Origin: an uncultured Anaerococcus sp.
GTDB taxonomy: Bacteria; Bacillota; Clostridia; Tissierellales; Peptoniphilaceae
DNA length: 64,000 nt
Direction: 5' to 3'
NCBI RefSeq assembly: GCF_943908415.1
Contig: NZ_CALTSY010000002.1
Span: forward strand, 1 to 64,000
A program made the translations under genes and the position numbers. Shown piece by piece: positions 34,876 through 43,477 of this stretch. The notes beneath the pieces were generated by a model. It had not been told where the DNA came from, did no database searches, and saw nothing but the letters and a program-made list of their open reading frames with translations. Each line of letters begins with the position of its first letter. Within the stretch, counting starts at the first letter, position 1.

Positions 34876-34902
34876 GGCAAGCTCGTTTTATGCGAGTTTG
34901 TC
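34876..34902 (+). terminator. Hairpin between the DUF169 and TDT genes
   Basis: GGCAAGCTCG pairs with CGAGTTTGTC (two G-U pairs) around a 7-base loop, but only a weak T-rich stretch follows. It may be a weak terminator or processing site. Confidence 0.5.
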
Positions 34903-34927
34903 TTAAATCTTTATAAGAGAAGAATTT

Positions 34928-35875
34928 ATGTTTAAAAAAATATTAAAAAGAATGCCAATTCCTTTAGGAGGACTTGCTCTAGCCTTAGCTGCTATGGGTA
35001 ATATGATGGGTGGAACTGTTAAAACAGTATTTTCAATTATATCATTAGTACTTATTGTATTATTTATACTAAGATTAATATTTGTTCCAGATATGTTAAA
35101 AGAATAGCTTAACAATCCAGCCCTTGTAAGTGTAATGCCAACCTTCGATATGGCCTTACTTTTACTAAGTGGATTTATAAAAGAATCTTCTGAAGCTTTT
35201 GGAAGATTTGTATATTATTTTGCCTTAATTATTCATATAATTTTAATAGTTTACTATACATATAAATTTATTATAAAAGATTTCAATCTTAAAAATGTAT
35301 ATGCAAGTATCTTCATAGTTTATATAGGTATAGTAGCAGCTTCCAATGCTTCACCATTATGGGAAGCACAAAAAATAGGTAGGATTTTAGTTTATTTTTC
35401 ATTTATAGCTATTCTTCCACTTTTATATGTGGTTACTAAAAGATATAGAAGTAATCTTGAAATTCCAAAGCCTTTTATACCTTTGTTTTTTATATACGCA
35501 GCTCCTATATCATTAATGATAACAGGCTATCATACTGCATTTGAAGAAAAAACATTTGGACTTGTAGTATTTCTACAAATACTTGCACAAGTGCTGTTGA
35601 TATTATCTATAACAAAGCTTCCTAAGATTATGGAAAGTGGCTTTATACCATCATATTCAGCACTTACATTCCCATCTGTAATATCTGCCATAGCATTAAA
35701 TGCTTCAAATATGTATTTTAAAAACATGGGATATGATTACAAATGGCTAGATGTAATTGTTACAATAGAGAAATATTTCGCTTTAATAGTAGTTATATAC
35801 GTACTACTTAAATTCTTGCAATTTATATTTATAGATCCATTTAAGGCTGAAGATAGTCAAGAACAAAAACAATAA
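34928..35875 (+). pseudogene. TDT-family (TehA/SLAC1-like) transporter interrupted by an in-frame TAG
   Basis: One continuous 315-codon frame runs from the ATG at 34928 (AGAGAAGAA before it) to TAA at 35875, broken only by TAG at 35105-35107 (codon 60). The first part, 'MPIPLGGLALALAAMGNM', matches the start of TDT tellurite-resistance/dicarboxylate transporters. After the stop, 'LNNPALVSVMPTFDMALLLLS' continues the family pattern without a gap. About ten membrane segments are expected overall. TAG is an ordinary stop elsewhere here, so this is probably a recent nonsense mutation. Re-initiation at the ATG at 35135 is possible but has no ribosome site. Confidence 0.75.
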
Positions 35876-35892
35876 TAATTAAATTTAAATCA

Positions 35893-35928
35893 AAAGCCCT
35901 AAAGTCAATTAAATGACTTTAGGGCTTT
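35893..35928. terminator. Strong terminator after the TDT gene
   Basis: AAAGCCCTAAAGTCA pairs perfectly with TGACTTTAGGGCTTT around a 6-base loop; AATTTTTTT follows on the plus strand. It can also stop the convergent Ugp-like operon. Confidence 0.9.
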
Positions 35929-35951
35929 AATTTTTTTAATAATCCTAAATG

Positions 35952-37307
35952 TTATTGTTCAAAATCTGATTTATATTGTGGTGCAAAAGCTTCTAATTCT
36001 GCTTTTACATCTGCATCTGGATTTGATAGGATTTGTTCTAAAGTAGCTTGTACATCATTGTAAGCTTGTTGGCTTCCTGGTACAAGTGGTCTTGAGTATA
36101 GATTCTTTGTAGCATCAGCAAGTATTGGTGCTATAGCTGAGTCAGAATCTTTATACTCGCTATCTTCTATGGCACTTGTCCTAGCTGGCATATAACCTGT
36201 TGCTAAGGCAAATTCTATTTGAGCATCTTTGCTTGTTAGGTATTTTAGTAATTTGAATGCTGCTTTCTTTTGGGCATCATCTCCATTATCAAATATATAG
36301 GTGTTTGTACCTTGTTGTATAGCACTTTCTGTTGGACATGGTGCTGCTGCATATTCAAACTTACCGTCTACACCCTCTTTTATATAAACCTCAGCTGCGT
36401 TTGATCCAACAAAAGCTCCTACTTGTTCATTATCAAATGGACCTGACATATGTTGGTCTGTACCTGCGATTCTGAAATATCCGTCCTTGATTCCATCTTG
36501 ATAGTAATTGACAGCTTCTACTGATTCATCACCTGCCACATCAAGATCTTTATCCATATCTAAGCCTTTATCATTAAGATAAGTTGCATAATAGTTTGAT
36601 AGGACATCAAAGCCTGCTCCTGGTATATTTTTCTCTTCATAAATTTTTTCAGATACTTCTTTTAATTCATCATAGTTGGTTGGAACTTTTAAGTCTAATT
36701 CATCAAAAAGAGTTTTGTTGTACCATAAAACTTCTGTTGATTTATTAAATGGTAATGCCATTATTTTTCCATCTTGTTCTATCTCATCTCTTATTCCTGG
36801 AAGAATGTCATCATAATCTTCTATACCATCCTCCCCCTTGACCATATCTGTAAGATCTACAACTAGATTTGCATCTTCAAATTGTAGCATCCAGTCTGGA
36901 TAAGCTTGAGTGATAGTTGGTAGATTGTTAGGCGATTGCATTGTTGCAACTAAGATTTGGTTTAAGTCACCATAGCTGCCTTGGTTTTGTAGGTTGACTT
37001 TAATATTTGGGTGCTCTTGTTCAAAGTCTGCTACTAATTTTTCTAAAGCCTCTCCTTGACCACCGCTCATTGCATGCCAAAATGTTATTTCAGCTTCTTC
37101 ATCTTCATTAACATCGCTTGCTTCTTCTTTGCCTTCGTCATCATTATCTTTAGCATCATCTTTATTTTCATTTGAAGCATCATCTGATTTTTCTTCAACC
37201 TTAGTCTCAGTTTTACTATCATTGTTGGCATCTTGCTTGCCACATCCTACTAAAACAGCTAAAGATAGGACTAGAGTTAAAAATAACGAATAGAATTTCT
37301 TGTTCAT
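35952..37307 (-). CDS. ugpB: Ugp-like ABC transporter substrate-binding lipoprotein
   Basis: A 451-residue surface lipoprotein (lipobox VGC, about Cys22). A low-complexity acidic linker (about 25-75, rich in D, E, N and K) precedes the binding domain, which starts 'EITFWHAMSGGQGEALEKLVADFEQEHP'. The blocks 'QGSYGDLNQILVATMQSPNNLPTITQAYPDWM' and 'LPFNKSTEVLWYNKTLFDE' resemble UgpB-type proteins for glycerol-3-phosphate or its diesters. A sugar ligand cannot be excluded. AAGGAGATTCT precedes the start. It is the last gene of its operon. Confidence 0.75.
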   Translation of the reverse strand: MNKKFYSLFLTLVLSLAVLVGCGKQDANNDSKTETKVEEKSDDASNENKDDAKDNDDEGKEEASDVNEDEEAEITFWHAMSGGQGEALEKLVADFEQEHPNIKVNLQNQGSYGDLNQILVATMQSPNNLPTITQAYPDWMLQFEDANLVVDLTDMVKGEDGIEDYDDILPGIRDEIEQDGKIMALPFNKSTEVLWYNKTLFDELDLKVPTNYDELKEVSEKIYEEKNIPGAGFDVLSNYYATYLNDKGLDMDKDLDVAGDESVEAVNYYQDGIKDGYFRIAGTDQHMSGPFDNEQVGAFVGSNAAEVYIKEGVDGKFEYAAAPCPTESAIQQGTNTYIFDNGDDAQKKAAFKLLKYLTSKDAQIEFALATGYMPARTSAIEDSEYKDSDSAIAPILADATKNLYSRPLVPGSQQAYNDVQATLEQILSNPDADVKAELEAFAPQYKSDFEQ

Positions 37308-37366
37308 AGAATCTCCTTATAAAATATGTTTCTGATTACACTATAAATATACCACATAATTTTTAT

Positions 37367-38185
37367 TTATCGCTTAAGTCCACCGTAGGAAACTCCGTCT
37401 AGGATTTGCTTTCTAAATATAAAGTATAGGATTAGGATAGGAAGGATTGTTATAGTACTTGCAGCCATTTGTAAGTGGATATAAGATCCTGCCTCTGTCG
37501 CAAAGGCTGACAAACCGTTACTTATCATCCTCATGTTTTTACTATTGGTTACAAGTAGTGGCCATAGGAAAGAATTCCAGCCTGCTATAAAGTTTAATAG
37601 ACCTATAGTAAACAAGGTTGATTTTGATAAAGGAATCATCACACGTCTTATAAATTCAAAGTCACTTGCTCCATCAACCTTAGCTGCATTGTAATAATCC
37701 ATAGGTATAGATCTTAAAAATTGTCTTAGATAAATTATATAAAAAACACTGGCCATAAATGGTAAAATCAAAGCCCAATAAGTATCTAAAAGAGATAATT
37801 TAGCTATGGTTCTAAAGTTGGTGAAAACTATGATTTCAAAAGGAATCATAAGTAGGCTTAAGAGTACATTTTCTATAGCCTTTTTGTGCTTAAAGTTTAA
37901 GAAGTTTAAGGCAAAGGCTGCTAGAGTTGTTGTTATCAATGTTGCTAGTGTATTTATTAAGGTGACAAAAATCGTATTAAAAAAATATCTAGCAAAGGGC
38001 GCTACTTTCATAGCCTCCTTGTAGTTTGAAAACTGGGCACTTTCTGGTAAAAGCTTAGGTGGTATGCTGGTAACCTCTTGAAAGCTCATAAGAGATGATG
38101 AAATCATATATACAAATGGGAATAAGGTGATTATAGCCATTAATATTATAAAAATATAACTTAAAACTTTTAAAAATTTATTCAT
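37367..38185 (-). CDS. ugpE: Ugp-like ABC permease, UgpE type
   Basis: A 272-residue permease with six hydrophobic segments. The ATPase-docking EAA loop is 'MDYYNAAKVDGASDFEFIRRVMIPLSKS'. It lies between the second permease (8 bases upstream) and the binding protein (59 bases downstream). Together the three form one uptake system with the ATPase at 39078-40145. Confidence 0.82.
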   Translation of the reverse strand: MNKFLKVLSYIFIILMAIITLFPFVYMISSSLMSFQEVTSIPPKLLPESAQFSNYKEAMKVAPFARYFFNTIFVTLINTLATLITTTLAAFALNFLNFKHKKAIENVLLSLLMIPFEIIVFTNFRTIAKLSLLDTYWALILPFMASVFYIIYLRQFLRSIPMDYYNAAKVDGASDFEFIRRVMIPLSKSTLFTIGLLNFIAGWNSFLWPLLVTNSKNMRMISNGLSAFATEAGSYIHLQMAASTITILPILILYFIFRKQILDGVSYGGLKR

Positions 38186-38193
38186 AATTTCTC

Positions 38194-39078
38194 CTATTTA
38201 GTTATCTTCTCAATTATCTTTCTTTGTAAGAAAGTTAAAATTAGAAGCATTAAGAAGAGAAAGACTGCTGCTGCCATGGCATGTCCGTATCTATATTCAA
38301 CATAGAATTTGTTGTAAATATAAAATACTGCTGTCACAAGATTATTACCTACGCCTGCCTTACCGCCAAATAAGGCAAATACTTCATTATATACCTTAAA
38401 TGCTGATATAAAGCTTGTCAAAAACAAAAATGTAATGATTTGTGATAGCTCTGGTAGAGTAATCTTTCTAAATTGTTCCCATTTGCTGGCACCAAATGTC
38501 TCTGCTACCCTATAATAGTTTTTATCAATACCCTTAAGTCCAGATAGTATTACTATTATATTAAAGGCTAGAGCGTTCCAAATACCAAATATAATTAGGG
38601 CTGGCATATTATAGTTTCTATCATTTAAGAAATCAAAAGGTCCTATATTAAATAATCCCAAAAAGTAGTTTAAAAATCCGTATTGACCGTGAAATAAATA
38701 TCTAAATACGATACCTATAGCAATTACAGATGTAAGATAGGTAATAAAAAATATAGTTTCAAAAAACTTGGATCCCTTAATTTTTTCATATAGGATTAGT
38801 GCTATAATCATCGATATTATAAGAGATAGGGGTACTACTGTTACTGAGTATATGAAGGTGTTTTTCATAGCAAGCCTAAATTGCGAATCATTAAAGACAG
38901 CTGGAAAGTTTGAAAATCCAACAAAGCTTGGGTTTAGGATGCTATTTGACTCCATAGACATATAAAAACTTCTAAAGAGTGGATAGATTGTAAAGATAGC
39001 TATAAAAATTAAGGCTGGTAGTAGATAAAGCCATGCTCTAGGTGAATTTTCTGCCCTATAAGTAGATTTCTTTTTCAT
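38194..39078 (-). CDS. ugpA: Ugp-like ABC permease, UgpA type
   Basis: A 294-residue permease with six hydrophobic segments, beginning with a short charged tail and 'PRAWLYLLPALIFIAIFTIYPLFRSFYMSM'. The EAA loop is 'YYRVAETFGASKWEQFRKITLPELS'. Its first base overlaps the last base of the ATPase stop, so the two are tightly coupled. Confidence 0.83.
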   Translation of the reverse strand: MKKKSTYRAENSPRAWLYLLPALIFIAIFTIYPLFRSFYMSMESNSILNPSFVGFSNFPAVFNDSQFRLAMKNTFIYSVTVVPLSLIISMIIALILYEKIKGSKFFETIFFITYLTSVIAIGIVFRYLFHGQYGFLNYFLGLFNIGPFDFLNDRNYNMPALIIFGIWNALAFNIIVILSGLKGIDKNYYRVAETFGASKWEQFRKITLPELSQIITFLFLTSFISAFKVYNEVFALFGGKAGVGNNLVTAVFYIYNKFYVEYRYGHAMAAAVFLFLMLLILTFLQRKIIEKITK

Positions 39079-40145
39079 TAGTAAACTCTCTTTCCATCTT
39101 CCTCAAAAATATAAATTGATGAATAATCTATAGCAAGTTGTATGCTATCGCCCTCGTTTATCTTAAGCTTGCTATCGGCAATGACTCTTGATTCCACGCC
39201 ATTTAAAGTAAAATGTAAGATCATATACCTACCAATCATCTCGATATTTTCAACATCTACTCTTATTCCATCTTCTACAAGTTTAAAGTGTTCTGGTCTT
39301 ATTCCTAGTAGATATTTTTTATCAACTATTTTTTCCTTAAATCGATCTTTATCAAAGTCATCAAGCTTTAGATTGAAATTAGGGCTTATTAAGTTATTGC
39401 CTTCTTTATTCATTTCATAAACATTGATAATAGGATTTCCTATGAACTTTGCCACGAATAAGTTTGCTGGCTCTAAGTATAGATTTTGTGGTATATCGTA
39501 TTGTTGGATAACTCCATCGTTCATAAGTGCAATATAGTCAGAAATGGAAAGAGCCTCTTCCTGATCGTGGGTAACAAATATAGTTGTAACTCCTACATTT
39601 TTTACAATATTTCTAATCTCTTCTCTTATGGACAAACGTAAGCGAGCATCAAGATTGCTTAAAGGTTCATCCATCAAAAGAGTTTTTGGATTTTGAACTA
39701 AGGCACGTGCTATGGCAACTCTTTGCTGTTGTCCACCTGATAACTGAGATGGCTTTTTATCCTTATACTCTGTAATATATGTTAGCTCCATATATTTTTC
39801 TGCAACAGTGTTAGCCTCAGATCTTTTGATCTTATTATCTCCCACAGTTAAGGGAAAAGTTATATTTTCTAGGACTGTCATATGTGGATATAGGGCATAA
39901 TTTTGAAAAACCATACCTATATCTCTATTTTTGGGATGGAGATTAATTATTGAATTTCCATCAAATAATATATCTCCATGAGTTGGGTCTAGAATTCCTG
40001 CTATGATATTAAGAATGGTAGATTTACCACAACCAGATGGGCCAAGTAGGGTTATCAGTGCTCCATCAGGAATTTCTAAATCAATACCTTTTAAGGCCTC
40101 ATAGCCATTTTCATAAACCTTATTTAAATCTTTAATTTCAATCAT
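39078..40145 (-). CDS. ugpC: ABC transporter ATPase, UgpC/MalK type
   Basis: A 355-residue ATPase with Walker A 'GPSGCGKSTILNII', signature 'LSGGQQQRVAIARA', Walker B 'TLLMDEPLSNLDARLR' and a TOBE-type C-terminal domain. It is the first gene of the four-gene uptake operon; gene order is ATPase, UgpA-like, UgpE-like, binding protein. It is the second CUT1-class ATPase in the window and is only moderately similar to the one at 23319-24404. Confidence 0.88.
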   Translation of the reverse strand: MIEIKDLNKVYENGYEALKGIDLEIPDGALITLLGPSGCGKSTILNIIAGILDPTHGDILFDGNSIINLHPKNRDIGMVFQNYALYPHMTVLENITFPLTVGDNKIKRSEANTVAEKYMELTYITEYKDKKPSQLSGGQQQRVAIARALVQNPKTLLMDEPLSNLDARLRLSIREEIRNIVKNVGVTTIFVTHDQEEALSISDYIALMNDGVIQQYDIPQNLYLEPANLFVAKFIGNPIINVYEMNKEGNNLISPNFNLKLDDFDKDRFKEKIVDKKYLLGIRPEHFKLVEDGIRVDVENIEMIGRYMILHFTLNGVESRVIADSKLKINEGDSIQLAIDYSSIYIFEEDGKRVY

Positions 40146-40248
40146 AAATTCCTCAAATCGATTTTTTATAAATGTATCATCCCAATATAAAGTTTGAATA
40201 ATAATATAAGAATTATATCCTATTAACTATTATAATACATATAGAAAA

Positions 40249-40284
40249 AAAACCATAGGAATGATTAATCATTCTTATGGTTTT
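40249..40284 (-). terminator. Terminator after the YugP-like protease gene
   Basis: AAAACCATAGGAATGATT pairs with AATCATTCTTATGGTTTT (one G-U pair) with almost no loop. A and T tracts lie on both sides. It ends the minus-strand gene that stops at 40306. Confidence 0.85.
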
Positions 40285-40305
40285 ATAATTTATATAAAGT
40301 TTTTC

Positions 40306-41004
40306 TTAATCCCTATTTCTATTCCCAAAAAGTAGGACAAGTCTTAGGAATTGAAGAGCTGTTGTAAGTGTTGCTGCTACATAGGTATAGGCTGCAGCCC
40401 TTAGCATACTGGCAGCATATTTATTTTCTTCACCAATAAGCATACCTGATTCTTCTAGGACATTTAAGGCGCGTCTACTGGCATTAAATTCCACTGGTAG
40501 GGTTACTATTTGAAAAACTAAGGTTATAGCAAACAATATAAGGCCAATATCTATGAGATTTTGATTAGCAAAAATCATACCTCCTATTAGGACTGGAAAG
40601 CTTAACTTTGAGCCAAAATTAACAGCTGGAACAAGCCAAGACTTTATTTGTAAAGGCACATAGCCTTCCTTATATTGTATAACGTGTCCTAACTCATGGG
40701 CTGCTACTGCAACAGAAGCTATAGATGTATCCTTAATAGATTCTGGGGACAAAGCCACTTCCTTAGTGGCTGGATTAAAATAATCTCCCATAGCATTTGG
40801 TATTTGCTTAATTTTTATATCATTATATCCACGAGTATCTAGGATATAGTCTGCTGTCTGCTTACCTGTAATATGTTTTTGTGTAGAAATCTTGCTATAT
40901 TTTGCAAAGGCCTTTTGAACATTGGCCTGGGCTATCATAGATATAATAAGACCTATGATTACAAGAATATATGTTCTATCAAATCCGTAGTAGTAATAAG
41001 GCAT
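40306..41004 (-). CDS. YugP-family membrane zinc metallopeptidase
   Basis: A 232-residue membrane protease. An N-terminal hydrophobic segment (about 10-27) is followed by a short domain and the zinc motif HELGHVIQ (about residue 100, HExxH), then two or three more hydrophobic segments. The pattern matches the neutral zinc metallopeptidase family of B. subtilis YugP, whose targets are unknown. AGGAGG precedes the start. It is a single gene with its own terminator. Confidence 0.9.
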   Translation of the reverse strand: MPYYYYGFDRTYILVIIGLIISMIAQANVQKAFAKYSKISTQKHITGKQTADYILDTRGYNDIKIKQIPNAMGDYFNPATKEVALSPESIKDTSIASVAVAAHELGHVIQYKEGYVPLQIKSWLVPAVNFGSKLSFPVLIGGMIFANQNLIDIGLILFAITLVFQIVTLPVEFNASRRALNVLEESGMLIGEENKYAASMLRAAAYTYVAATLTTALQFLRLVLLFGNRNRD

Positions 41005-41097
41005 AAAAACCTCCTAATCTTTATTATAGAGTATACCCTAAATTTTTAAGATTTTAAATTTAAAAATTAATAATATTAAAACATATAAAAATAGGTA

Positions 41098-41227
41098 TAG
41101 AAAAAGGGCTTTCATAAGCCCCACTTTCTTTTAGAAAAGAATAAGTTAGTCCTAGTTTTCAAAAGGGAAAACTATAAGGAATTAATAATGAAAAACCTAG
41201 CTATTTAATAGCTCTATTTAATAGCTA
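41098..41227 (-). ncRNA. Candidate small RNA or leader RNA, about 130 nt
   Basis: The 308-base gap between ktrA and the protease gene holds a good promoter (41234-41262) and, about 120 bases further on, an intrinsic terminator (41106-41121, then T tract), both on the minus strand. Between them no gene fits, but stems do: AGTTTTC/GAAAACT, TTCTTTT/AAAAGAA and a repeated TAGCTATTAAATAG block at the 5' end. It may be a free small RNA, or a terminated leader of the protease gene 95 bases downstream. It matches no RNA family I recognise. Confidence 0.35.
41106..41121 (-). terminator. Terminator in the ktrA-yugP gap
   Basis: GGGCTT-ATGA-AAGCCC with TTTTTC after it on the minus strand. It is 190 bases after the ktrA stop, too far to be the simple end of that gene when a promoter lies between. 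Confidence 0.75.
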
Positions 41228-41233
41228 CATATA

Positions 41234-41262
41234 TTGTAACACATAAAATAATTTATGCAAAC
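41234..41262 (-). promoter_or_regulatory. Orphan promoter in the ktrA-yugP gap
   Basis: On the minus strand TTTGCA (41262-41257), 17 bases, TACAAT (41239-41234). It faces the terminator at 41106-41121. Confidence 0.6.
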
Positions 41263-41312
41263 ATTTTCTCTATTTTTTTGTTATTTACAGTAGATTTTTT
41301 CGCTTTATCGTA

Positions 41313-41966
41313 TTATATAAAACTTTCTATCTTCTTTGAATTTTCCTTAGAGCCTATTAATACTAGGATATCATTATCCCTTATCCTCACATTAGGATCT
41401 AAGTCCATAATAGTTTCTCCCTTTCTTAAAAAGGCTACTACATTCATTTGATATTTATTCCTAAAGTCAAGCTCCTTTAAAGAATGACCTATCCAGCTAT
41501 TTTTGGCCTTTACCTCTATTACTGAAAAATCGTAGGATCCTTCTATAAGATCAATAAAGTTTGGATTAGCTATTGCCCTTGCTAGCCTTTCTCCTGTATC
41601 GTATTCGGGAAAAACTATTTGATCTGCTCCAATTTTTTCTAAGATCCTAGCATAAGACTTGCTTGTAGCCTTTGCTATAACCTTATCTACACCACTATCC
41701 TTACAGATTAGGGTTGCCTCTATAGATGCCTCTAGATCTGTTCCAGTCGCTATAATTGCAAGATCATAATTGCTAATCCCTAGAGATTTCATAGCCACTT
41801 CCTCTGTTATATCAGCTTGGATAGCAGTGGATACATAATTTGCGATTTTTTCTATTTTTTTATAATCCTCATCTACTGCTGTAACATAGACCCCCTTATT
41901 AAATAATTCCTTGGCAACAGCTTGTCCAAATCTTCCAATTCCTAGTACAATTACATTTTTCTTCAT
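41313..41966 (-). CDS. ktrA: Potassium uptake regulatory subunit KtrA (TrkA family)
   Basis: A 217-residue cytoplasmic RCK protein that gates the KtrB channel. The N-terminal nucleotide-binding domain shows 'VLGIGRFGQAVAKELFNKGVYVTAVDED', and the RCK_C domain (about 140-217) probably binds c-di-AMP, as in other Firmicutes. AGGAGATAAG precedes the start. It follows ktrB by 8 bases. Confidence 0.93.
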   Translation of the reverse strand: MKKNVIVLGIGRFGQAVAKELFNKGVYVTAVDEDYKKIEKIANYVSTAIQADITEEVAMKSLGISNYDLAIIATGTDLEASIEATLICKDSGVDKVIAKATSKSYARILEKIGADQIVFPEYDTGERLARAIANPNFIDLIEGSYDFSVIEVKAKNSWIGHSLKELDFRNKYQMNVVAFLRKGETIMDLDPNVRIRDNDILVLIGSKENSKKIESFI

Positions 41967-41974
41967 CTTATCTC

Positions 41975-43324
41975 CTAACCTAAACTTATAAATGTTTCTG
42001 GATATTTTATTAATTTATCTTCCGCCTTTAATCCAAATGCAAAGGCCATAGTCATAGGACCAATCCTACCTAGATACATACAAAATCCTAGTAAAATTTT
42101 GGCAATATCAGAAAGTTCTGCAGTAATTCCCCTTGAAGCTCCTACTGTTGCTAGAGCTGATACTGTTTCATATAAGGTATCTATAAAACTAAAATCATCA
42201 GTAATTGATATAGTAAAGCTTACTAAAAGAACTATAGCAAGTGATACCATAAATATAGATAAGGCTTTTTTTATGCTCTCATCACTTATACTCCTTTTAA
42301 AGACTACTGGTTCTTTCTCTCTTTTTATTACAGAAATAGTTGATATAACCAATACTCCAAAAGTAGTAGTCTTAATTCCTCCTGCAGTTGAACCTGGAGA
42401 TCCTCCTATGAACATTAGTCCAATTAATAAAAGTGAAGTTGAAACTTTTATATTTGAAAGCTCCACTGAGTAAAATCCTGCAGTTCTTGCTACAATAGAT
42501 TGGAAAAATGATTCCAGCACGCTAGGACCAAAACTTTCATTTACCAACACGCCACCTTGAATAGATTCTAATAAATAAAAACCAAAAGCACCTAGCAGTA
42601 TCAAAATGGCAGTGATTACTAAAACCAATTTTGAATTGGTAGATATTTTTTTAAGATCTTTTTTGTAAAAAATTTCACTAGTAACCATAAAACCCAAACC
42701 ACCTACAACCACTAAGGCCATAATAGTTATATTGACCAAGTAATCGTCTCTTAGAGGATATATAGAATCTCCCAATATATCAAATCCTGCATTACAAAAA
42801 GCGGAAATAGAGTGAAATACAGCATACCATATTCCTTTACCAAGACCATAAGTAGGTACAAAGCGTAAGCTTAAAAATAAAGCTCCAATAGCCTCAGATC
42901 CTATAGTAAAGATTAAAACATATCTAAAAAGATTGATCATACCAGCCATACTTTCAACATTTAGCTGCTCTCTTAGTATTTGTCTAGATTTAAGACCTAT
43001 CTTTCTCCTTAAAAGCAAGGGTATGAGGGAAGCCATTGACATAACTCCAAGACCACCTATTTGTATCAAAATTATAATTACTACTTGACCTAAAGTATTC
43101 CAATATAAGCCCGTATTTACAGGAGTTAGTCCAGTTACACAAGATGCACTAGCTGCTACAAAGAATGCATCAACAATCCCAGTTCTTTCTCCACTTCGAC
43201 TTACATAAGGAGTTGTTAAAATAATACTCGCTATAGTAATTAAGATTAGAAATCCTAAAGTTAAAACCAGGGCTGGATTTTCACTAATCTTGTCAAAAGT
43301 TCTTCTTACAATATTTTTTTGCAT
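41975..43324 (-). CDS. ktrB: Potassium uptake channel subunit KtrB (TrkH family)
   Basis: A 449-residue membrane protein with four M1-P-M2 repeats. Selectivity-filter-like glycines are seen in 'SASCVTGLTP', 'ISAFCNAGFD', 'ARTAGFYSV' and 'VSALATVGASRG'. It forms the potassium path and works with KtrA, usually coupled to sodium. AGAAAGG precedes the ATG. The gene has its own promoter and a stem-loop in a short leader. Confidence 0.94.
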   Translation of the reverse strand: MQKNIVRRTFDKISENPALVLTLGFLILITIASIILTTPYVSRSGERTGIVDAFFVAASASCVTGLTPVNTGLYWNTLGQVVIIILIQIGGLGVMSMASLIPLLLRRKIGLKSRQILREQLNVESMAGMINLFRYVLIFTIGSEAIGALFLSLRFVPTYGLGKGIWYAVFHSISAFCNAGFDILGDSIYPLRDDYLVNITIMALVVVGGLGFMVTSEIFYKKDLKKISTNSKLVLVITAILILLGAFGFYLLESIQGGVLVNESFGPSVLESFFQSIVARTAGFYSVELSNIKVSTSLLLIGLMFIGGSPGSTAGGIKTTTFGVLVISTISVIKREKEPVVFKRSISDESIKKALSIFMVSLAIVLLVSFTISITDDFSFIDTLYETVSALATVGASRGITAELSDIAKILLGFCMYLGRIGPMTMAFAFGLKAEDKLIKYPETFISLG

Positions 43325-43348
43325 ATATTAGCCTTTCTTAAAGAATCA

Positions 43349-43379
43349 AAGCCCTTCAAAATAAGTTTTTTGAGGGCTT
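43349..43379 (-). promoter_or_regulatory. Stem-loop in the ktrB leader
   Basis: On the minus strand AAGCCCTCAAAA pairs with TTTTGAAGGGCTT (one bulged base), starting about 5 bases after the predicted transcription start. A weak T-rich stretch follows, so it could stabilise the mRNA or cause partial termination. It is too small to be a c-di-AMP riboswitch. Confidence 0.5.
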
Positions 43380-43390
43380 AGTATATTGCA

Positions 43391-43419
43391 ATTTTACATC
43401 CTTATTCTAACTGTGTCAA
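43391..43419 (-). promoter_or_regulatory. ktrB-ktrA promoter
   Basis: On the minus strand TTGACA (43419-43414), 17 bases, TAAAAT (43396-43391). Confidence 0.75.
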
Positions 43420-43477
43420 TAAGTAATTGATAAATTAATAAATAGAGTTTTAAGAGTATAATCCATATAATGAAAAT

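Noticed and set aside
35105..35107. TAG read as pyrrolysine
   Set aside because: TAG is an ordinary stop for several genes in the window, no pyl genes are seen, and TDT transporters are not known to contain pyrrolysine.
34903..35115. A 70-codon open frame on the minus strand
   Set aside because: It lies opposite the 5' part of the TDT transporter gene, has no ribosome site and has a sequence without family resemblance; the plus-strand frame is clearly the real one.
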